NCBI GenBank assembly: GCA_021809305.1
Contig: JAKBAF010000024.1
Span: forward strand, 1 to 9,641
Direction: 5' to 3'
DNA length: 9,641 bases
From: a bacterium
GTDB lineage: Bacteria; Chlamydiota; Chlamydiia; Chlamydiales; JAFEGQ01
Part shown: positions 5,692-9,641 of the stretch, one piece after another
Layout: each line of letters begins with the position of its first letter
Numbering within the stretch: the stretch's first letter is position 1
Position numbers and translations under genes: made by a program
Notes under the pieces: generated by a model
What the model saw: only the letters and a program-made list of their open reading frames with translations
What the model was told of the DNA's origin: nothing
Database searches by the model: none

Positions 5692-5960
5692 TAATTAGTC
5701 AAGCCAGACCGACTCCTACCACACCTGCCACAGGTTGTCGTCCACCATGAATTCCACTTACCACATCCGCATAACCAATCACCTTTTTCCCGCTCTAACT
5801 CGGCTACTTCTTCAAAAGCGGTCGTATTGAATTGGCCTTCGCATTCGTAAAATTGCAAACCGTCCATTTCTCTATAGTAGTCGGCTTCATTGGCATAAGG
5901 ACAACCCATGAATCCAATACACGAAACACAGCTTAACATCAACCCAAGAAACAATTTCAT
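5691..5960 (-). CDS. Exported 89-aa protein with a RanBP2-like zinc finger
   Basis: The N-terminus (about residues 1-20) is a hydrophobic export signal. It could be a lipoprotein signal, since Cys11, Cys14 and Cys20 are candidate acylation sites, but none sits in a good lipobox. A short acidic middle (about 24-60) leads to a C-terminal finger: W62-X-C64-X-C66-X3-N70-X6-C77-X2-C80. The RanBP2 zinc-finger pattern is W-X-C-X(2-4)-C-X3-N-X6-C-X2-C, so everything matches except that the first cysteine pair is one residue closer. In eukaryotes such fingers bind ssRNA, ubiquitin or Ran. Which, if any, applies here is unknown. The start is supported by GAGGA 7 nt upstream of the ATG. The stop overlaps the start of the 301-aa gene (TAATG), so the two form an operon. 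An export signal on a zinc finger suggests action in the periplasm, at the surface or after secretion (inference). Confidence 0.72.
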   Translation of the reverse strand: MKLFLGLMLSCVSCIGFMGCPYANEADYYREMDGLQFYECEGQFNTTAFEEVAELEREKGDWLCGCGKWNSWWTTTCGRCGRSRSGLTN

Positions 5961-6080
5961 CGTTCAATCCTCGTATTTCAATTTCATCTGCAAGAGATCC
6001 GTTTTGAGCCTCCCTTTTCAGGCATAGCTCCAAAAACTTTTCCTTTGCAACGCACGGCTTTGGACGATAGCAAAACGTTC

Positions 6081-6110
6081 ATTATTGGAGCACCTTTTTT
6101 TTATCAGCAA
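6081..6110 (-). promoter_or_regulatory. Weak candidate promoter for the zinc-finger gene pair
   Basis: On the - strand, TTGCTG (6110-6105) is followed after 18 bp, including an eight-A run, by AATAAT (6086-6081). If real, the transcript would have a leader of about 115 nt. Both boxes are imperfect, so this is only a suggestion. Confidence 0.25.
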
Positions 6111-6136
6111 TGATAGCCAAAGCAAAGCTAAAGACA

Positions 6137-6163
6137 AGGGCCTGCGAGTCCCGCGCAGGCCCT
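6137..6163 (-). terminator. Probable terminator of the suf operon
   Basis: AGGGCCTGCG (6137-6146) and CGCAGGCCCT (6154-6163) form a perfect 10-bp stem with a 7-nt loop. Reading on the - strand, the direction of suf transcription, the stem is followed by TGTCTTTAGCTTTGCTTT, a T-rich but interrupted tail. On the + strand no T-run follows. It lies about 117 bp past the sufS stop. Confidence 0.55.
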
Positions 6164-6219
6164 ATGGACCCGGACTCCACTTCACAAACTCATGAGCTGG
6201 CGACAAACAATTGGGGGGT

Positions 6220-6280
6220 CCAGGGGAATCTATTCCCCTGGCGGGGGTTGCAAGGGGGCAGAGCCCCTTTGCCCCCTTGC
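6220..6280. repeat. Tandem pair of long GC-rich hairpins abutting the sufS stop
   Basis: Hairpin 1 is CCAGGGGAAT/ATTCCCCTGG (6220-6241, nearly perfect palindrome). Hairpin 2 is GCAAGGGGGCA/TGCCCCCTTGC (6250-6280, 11-bp stem, 9-nt loop), with an alternative inner pairing of AAGGGG with CCCCTT. A G-rich 8-nt spacer separates them. The outer base of hairpin 2 is already the last base of the sufS stop codon. Such paired palindromes at 3' ends are typical of dispersed extragenic repeats or mRNA-stabilising structures. Only one copy is in this window. Confidence 0.65.
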
Positions 6281-7500
6281 TAGCGGAGGCGGAGGATGAC
6301 CTTCTTGAGGGCGTCGATGAAGAGATCGACCTCATCGAAGGTGTTGTAGAGACCGAAGGAGATGCGGGCGGTGGCGGGGAGACCGAACCTGGCGAGTGTG
6401 GGTTGGGAGCAGTGGTGGCCAGATCTTATGGCAATGCCTTGGAGGTCGAGGAGGGTGGCGATGTCTAGGGGGTGGAGGGAGTTGACGGTGAAGGAGATGA
6501 TGGCCCCTTTTTCTGGGGGGTTGCCAATGATGGAGAGCTCATCTATCTCGGATAGGCGGGTGACGGCGTGGTTGCGAAGAGCGATCTCGTGAGCGTGGAT
6601 GTGGGTGAGACCGATGGCTTGGATGTAGTTGATGGCGGCGTGAAGACCGATGATGCCGGCGATGTTTGGGGTGCCGGCCTCGAAGCGAGAGGGTGGGGGG
6701 GCGTAGGTGGTCTCTTCGAAGGTGACCTTTTCGATCATGTCGCCACCTCCCTGATAGGGGGGGAGCTCGTTTAGAAGCTCACGGCGTCCATAGAGGACGC
6801 CGATACCAGTTGGTCCATAGGCTTTGTGTCCGGAGAAGGCGTAGAAGTCGGCACCGAGTGCGCGGACATCAATTGAGAGGTGGGGGGCGGCTTGGGCACC
6901 GTCGACAACGAGGAGGGCGCCGACGCGGTGACACGCCTTGGAGATCTCGGCAATGGGGTTTAGGGTGCCGATGGAGCCGGCGATGTGGGTGACGGCTACG
7001 ATCTTGGTGCGGGATGTGAGAAGCTGATCGAGATCATCGAGTATGAGCGTGCCACTATCATCAACAGGGATGATGCGAAGGGAGGCGCCTTGCGCGGCGC
7101 AGGCCATCTGCCAGGGGACGATATTGGAGTGGTGCTCAATCTCGGATATGAGGACCTCATCGCCGAGATTTAGATAGTAGCGACCGAGGGAGGAGGCGAT
7201 GAGATTGAGGCTTGCGGTTGTGCCGCTTGTGAAGATGATCTCGGAGGGGTCTGCTGCATTGAGGAAGTAGGCAACCTCTTGACGGGCGGCATTGAGACGA
7301 TCAGTTGCTTCGGCGCAGAGCTGATAGACAGCGCGATGAACGGTGCCATAGTGGTTGGCATAGAAGTCGGCGATCGCATCAATAACAACCTGGGGCTTAA
7401 GGGCGGTGGCGGCACTGTCTAAATAGATGAGGGGGTGGTTGTGAACCTGACGCTTAAGCATTGGGAAGTCGGCGCGATGAACCGTAAGATCTTTCTTCAT
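6280..7500 (-). CDS. sufS: Cysteine desulfurase SufS
   Basis: SufS is the PLP-dependent enzyme that converts L-cysteine to L-alanine and passes the sulfur, as a persulfide, to the SufBCD scaffold for Fe-S cluster assembly in the cytoplasm. The 406-aa protein has the group II layout at the positions familiar from E. coli. His123 lies in EHHSNIVPW, Asp200 in VVDGAQAAPH (contacts the PLP ring nitrogen) and Lys226 in FSGHKAYGPTG (Schiff base). The persulfide Cys364 is in RSGHHCSQP. SFGLYNT near 381-387 is also typical. The start ATG overlaps the sufD stop in an ATGA, implying coupled translation. It is the last gene of the sufBCDS cluster. No sufE or sufU sulfur acceptor is visible within the window, so one must be encoded elsewhere if used. 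Confidence 0.97.
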   Translation of the reverse strand: MKKDLTVHRADFPMLKRQVHNHPLIYLDSAATALKPQVVIDAIADFYANHYGTVHRAVYQLCAEATDRLNAARQEVAYFLNAADPSEIIFTSGTTASLNLIASSLGRYYLNLGDEVLISEIEHHSNIVPWQMACAAQGASLRIIPVDDSGTLILDDLDQLLTSRTKIVAVTHIAGSIGTLNPIAEISKACHRVGALLVVDGAQAAPHLSIDVRALGADFYAFSGHKAYGPTGIGVLYGRRELLNELPPYQGGGDMIEKVTFEETTYAPPPSRFEAGTPNIAGIIGLHAAINYIQAIGLTHIHAHEIALRNHAVTRLSEIDELSIIGNPPEKGAIISFTVNSLHPLDIATLLDLQGIAIRSGHHCSQPTLARFGLPATARISFGLYNTFDEVDLFIDALKKVILRLR

Positions 7501-8846
7501 GCGTCAATGCCCTCAATTAGTGAACCTACAAGAGCGCTGGCTCTGCATTGAAGTGAAGGAATTTTGGGGATGATCTCGCCTACAAAGGCTCCGATGAGGA
7601 GATTTTGGGCAAATGCGGGATTGATGCCACGGGCTGTGAGGGCAAAGAGGAGCTCTGGATCGAGCTCCCCTGTTGTGGCGCCATGAGAGGCTTTGACCTC
7701 ATCGGCGCGAACCCTGAGCTCTGGCCGAACCTCGCAAGAGGCCTCATCGCTTAAAAAGAGGGTCTTGCAGAGCTGGAAGGCGTCTGTCTGCTGGGCGGCA
7801 CTTGCGACATCGATCATTCCGCGAAAGCTCGATTTCGACCTGCCAGTGAGGGCTGCTTTAAAGTGCTGGCGGGAGGAGCAGCCAGGGGCGATATGCTCGA
7901 TGCGGACCTCTGTGTGAGAGTGGAGGGAGCCGCCTAGGAGCCTTGCACCAGAGAGGTGGGCCTTTGCCCCCTCACCCATGAGGGAGACGCTGTAGTCGTG
8001 ACGAAGAGCTGGGGCGCCACCATCCATTGAAACGAGCTCGAAGGTGGCGATGCGCTTGAGGGAAGCGCGCACCGTGTCAAGAAGCCAGCCGTGGGATAGG
8101 GGGTCGCTGTGGGTGGCGATCTTAAGTGTGGCGCGCTCATCGACTGTAATGTCCACCAGGCTATTCATCCAGAAGGGGTTGCTGCCCTTGACGTGAAGGG
8201 TTGAGAGGAGGTTGAGGGAGGAGTCTGTACCCATAAAAAGATGGAGGCGTGGGGAGATGAGGGGGCTGCCCTCACTTGCGTCGATCGCATGGAGGATTTG
8301 GATTGGCCGATCGAGCGCTTTTTTCGGTGGCAGATAGAGGAAGAGGCCCTCGTCGTGAAGGGCGGCATTAAGCGCGGCGAAGGGGTCGCTCTCCTCTTTT
8401 AGGGCGCGTGACCAGCGTCCTCGCAAAAAGGTGCCATAGGTGAGGAGGGCTTCACTCAGTGAGGAGGCGATGAGGGGGCCGAGAGCAGAGAGGTCAGAGA
8501 GGTGGGGGGCGAAGAGGCCATTGGCAAAGACGATGTGGGCGCCTGTGGACTCAGGGAGGAGGTGGGGGGCGATCGCCTCCTTGGTGAAGGTGGCGGGGAG
8601 CTTGGGGGTGCACGGGAGCTCGTAGAGGGCGCGCAAGCGATGCACCTCATAGCCTACCCCTCCTCCTCGAGCGCGCAAACTGCGCTCTGGGAGCCCAAGA
8701 TCTAGATAGCGCTGCCACCCTTTGGCGCGCATCTTGCCCATCTCATCCTCATCACCGCCGGCCTTTGAGAAGGTCGCCTCAAAGCGCTGCTTGAGACGAG
8801 CTTCAAATGAACTTCTAAGATCGACCATCTCTGTCACAGGAGGCAT
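7497..8846 (-). CDS. sufD: Fe-S cluster assembly protein SufD
   Basis: SufD pairs with SufB, on a SufC dimer, to form the SufBC2D scaffold on which Fe-S clusters are built. The 449-aa length fits the family. The N-terminal helical part is variable (GWQRYLDLGLPERS near 44-57). The C-terminal half is the right-handed beta-helix typical of SufB/SufD, ending in the conserved block around residues 380-400 (RADEVKASHGATTGELDPE). Its His matches the conserved SufD histidine at the SufB interface. LLIGAFVGEII follows near the C-terminus. The ATG at 8846 has GAGG 5 nt upstream, inside the last codons of sufC, and overlaps sufC by 13 nt. An ATG seven codons in lacks a ribosome site. The gene ends in a 4-nt overlap with sufS. 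Confidence 0.94.
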   Translation of the reverse strand: MPPVTEMVDLRSSFEARLKQRFEATFSKAGGDEDEMGKMRAKGWQRYLDLGLPERSLRARGGGVGYEVHRLRALYELPCTPKLPATFTKEAIAPHLLPESTGAHIVFANGLFAPHLSDLSALGPLIASSLSEALLTYGTFLRGRWSRALKEESDPFAALNAALHDEGLFLYLPPKKALDRPIQILHAIDASEGSPLISPRLHLFMGTDSSLNLLSTLHVKGSNPFWMNSLVDITVDERATLKIATHSDPLSHGWLLDTVRASLKRIATFELVSMDGGAPALRHDYSVSLMGEGAKAHLSGARLLGGSLHSHTEVRIEHIAPGCSSRQHFKAALTGRSKSSFRGMIDVASAAQQTDAFQLCKTLFLSDEASCEVRPELRVRADEVKASHGATTGELDPELLFALTARGINPAFAQNLLIGAFVGEIIPKIPSLQCRASALVGSLIEGIDA

Positions 8847-9601
8847 TCATCCTCAGTTTTTAACCAGTCGTAGCCTTGAGCCTCGAGGGTGTGGGCGAGA
8901 TCAGAGCCGCCTGTTAGGACGACCCTGCCATCGACCATAACGTGGATTCTATCGGGTGTGATGTGGTCGAGTAGGCGCTGGTAGTGGGTGATGATTAGGA
9001 GGGCGCGATCTGGCTGCATGTGAGCCATGGCCCCACCGGCAATAATCTTGAGGGCGTCGATATCAAGGCCTGAGTCTATCTCATCTAGCACGGCAAGCTT
9101 AGGCTCAAGAAGGGCCATCTGGAGGATCTCGCTGCGCTTCTTCTCACCACCTGAAAAGCCCTCATTGAGACTCCTCTTCAGATAGGCGGGATCAAAGCGA
9201 AGAGCGGCAGCTTTGGTCTGCAGTAAAGGGGCAAACTCATCCCTTGAGAATTCAGCAAGCCCCTGGCTTTTGCGAATGGCATTGGAGGCTGTCAAAAGGA
9301 AGTGGTCAAACTGGATGCCGGGGATCTCAACGGGATACTGAAAGCTCATAAAGAGGCCGAGGCGGGCGCGCTCATGAACTTCCATTGCGAGAAGATCTTG
9401 GCCAAGGAAGGTGACCTCACCTGAGGTGACCGTATAGGCGGGATGGCCAGCAAGCACCTTGGCAAGTGTCGACTTGCCAGAGCCATTGGGGCCCATGATC
9501 ACATGGATCTCCCCCGCTTTGATCTCGAGGTTGACACCGCGCAATATGGGGAGGCCACTGCCCTTAGCTGTTGCACTGAGATTGGTAATCTTCAGAATCA
9601 T
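8834..9601 (-). CDS. sufC: Fe-S cluster assembly ATPase SufC
   Basis: SufC is the soluble ABC-type ATPase of the SufBC2D complex. ATP-driven dimerisation reshapes SufB and SufD for cluster assembly. The 255-aa protein shows Walker A GPNGSGKST (37-45), Q-loop Gln88 in SFQYPVEIPG, and the signature FSGGEKKRSEI (149-159). It also shows Walker B AVLDEIDSGLD (170-180) and the H-loop His206 in ITHYQRLL. FSGGEKKR and DSGLDIDALK are typical of SufC rather than of membrane transporters. The ATG at 9601 lies 6 nt after the sufB stop, with AGGA about 9 nt upstream inside the sufB end. It overlaps sufD by 13 nt, so the genes form one transcript. Confidence 0.97.
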   Translation of the reverse strand: MILKITNLSATAKGSGLPILRGVNLEIKAGEIHVIMGPNGSGKSTLAKVLAGHPAYTVTSGEVTFLGQDLLAMEVHERARLGLFMSFQYPVEIPGIQFDHFLLTASNAIRKSQGLAEFSRDEFAPLLQTKAAALRFDPAYLKRSLNEGFSGGEKKRSEILQMALLEPKLAVLDEIDSGLDIDALKIIAGGAMAHMQPDRALLIITHYQRLLDHITPDRIHVMVDGRVVLTGGSDLAHTLEAQGYDWLKTEDECLL

Positions 9602-9607
9602 AATTTT

Positions 9608-9641
9608 TTATCCTACAGAACCTTCGAGTTTTAAGGTGAGG
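9608..9641 (-). CDS. sufB: Fe-S cluster assembly protein SufB, last codons (partial)
   Basis: Reading inward from the right edge on the - strand, the frame encodes LTLKLEGSVG followed by TAA (9610-9608). Known SufB proteins end in a very similar ...LKLEG.VG tail, and sufB directly upstream of sufC is the standard order. Only about ten codons are inside the window, so the call rests on this short tail plus context. Confidence 0.75.
   Translation of the reverse strand, partial: LTLKLEGSVG

Larger units (their letters stand above)
5961..6279. other. 319-bp gene-free stretch between the zinc-finger gene and sufS
   Basis: No credible coding frame was seen. From the left it holds the leader of the zinc-finger gene (ribosome site near 5968-5972 and a duplicated start-region decamer), A+T-rich sequence with a weak candidate promoter (6081-6110), a 10-bp-stem hairpin (6137-6163) and a G-rich tract. 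The tandem hairpins that reach the sufS stop close it. Apart from these, the sequence at 5989-6080 and 6164-6219 shows nothing I can name. Confidence 0.6.

Noticed and set aside
6211..6468. + strand acidic 85-codon frame opposite sufS
   Set aside because: It is the antisense of sufS codons plus the hairpins. The Glu/Gly-rich composition reflects the complement of a C-rich gene, and there is no ribosome site.
8834..8846. Frameshift between sufC and sufD
   Set aside because: The 13-nt overlap has a proper ribosome site (GAGG) for sufD, and both proteins are complete, so it is a normal operon overlap.
6280..9641. suf cluster as a novel system
   Set aside because: Order, overlaps and all catalytic motifs are those of an ordinary sufBCDS operon. 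Nothing unusual beyond the hairpins at its end.

Overview
The window reads as chromosomal DNA of a bacterium, most likely an environmental (Chlamydia-like) member of the Chlamydiota. That placement is inferred from the gene set. It includes a sufB-C-D-S cluster, adjacent ruvC-ruvA, a eukaryote-like UDPGP/UAP-family nucleotidyltransferase, and two small proteins with paired hydrophobic lobes like chlamydial inclusion-membrane (Inc) proteins. No rRNA or marker phylogeny is present to prove it. The coding strands of the housekeeping genes are strongly C-ending at wobble positions. The small-protein promoters and the gene pair at 4786-5960 are visibly richer in A+T.

Layout, left to right. Positions 1-132 hold the 3' end of an endonuclease III gene (nth). 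Two short genes on the + strand follow (217-564 and 862-1200). Each has a two-lobed hydrophobic protein product and an almost identical promoter (TTGATA, 17 bp, TATAAT). Between them, at 591-733, lies a 143-bp inverted repeat. Each of its 50-nt arms folds into two perfect hairpins, and the stem differences between the arms are all compensatory. On the - strand, ruvC-ruvA (1209-2324) encode the Holliday-junction resolvase and a branch-migration subunit. Divergent from them, a GT9 heptosyltransferase (waaF type, 2398-3447) is followed closely by a UDP-sugar pyrophosphorylase-family gene (3455-4636). Both plausibly serve cell-envelope sugar metabolism.

After a bidirectional terminator (4737-4763) comes a two-gene - strand unit. 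An 89-aa exported protein carrying a RanBP2-like zinc finger (5691-5960) overlaps by one base (TAATG) a 301-aa exported protein of unknown function (4786-5691). A 319-bp gene-free stretch (5961-6279) holds a likely suf terminator and a tandem pair of long GC-rich hairpins that abut the sufS stop codon.

The right end is a tightly packed - strand suf operon: the last codons of sufB, then sufC, sufD and sufS, with 6-nt spacing, 13-nt overlap and 4-nt overlap. SufB-C-D forms the Fe-S scaffold complex with the SufC ATPase, and SufS supplies sulfur from cysteine. The SufS active-site residues are all present.

The most unusual items are the covarying double-hairpin inverted repeat at 591-733, the duplicated promoter with paralogous Inc-like genes, and the secreted RanBP2-like zinc-finger protein.
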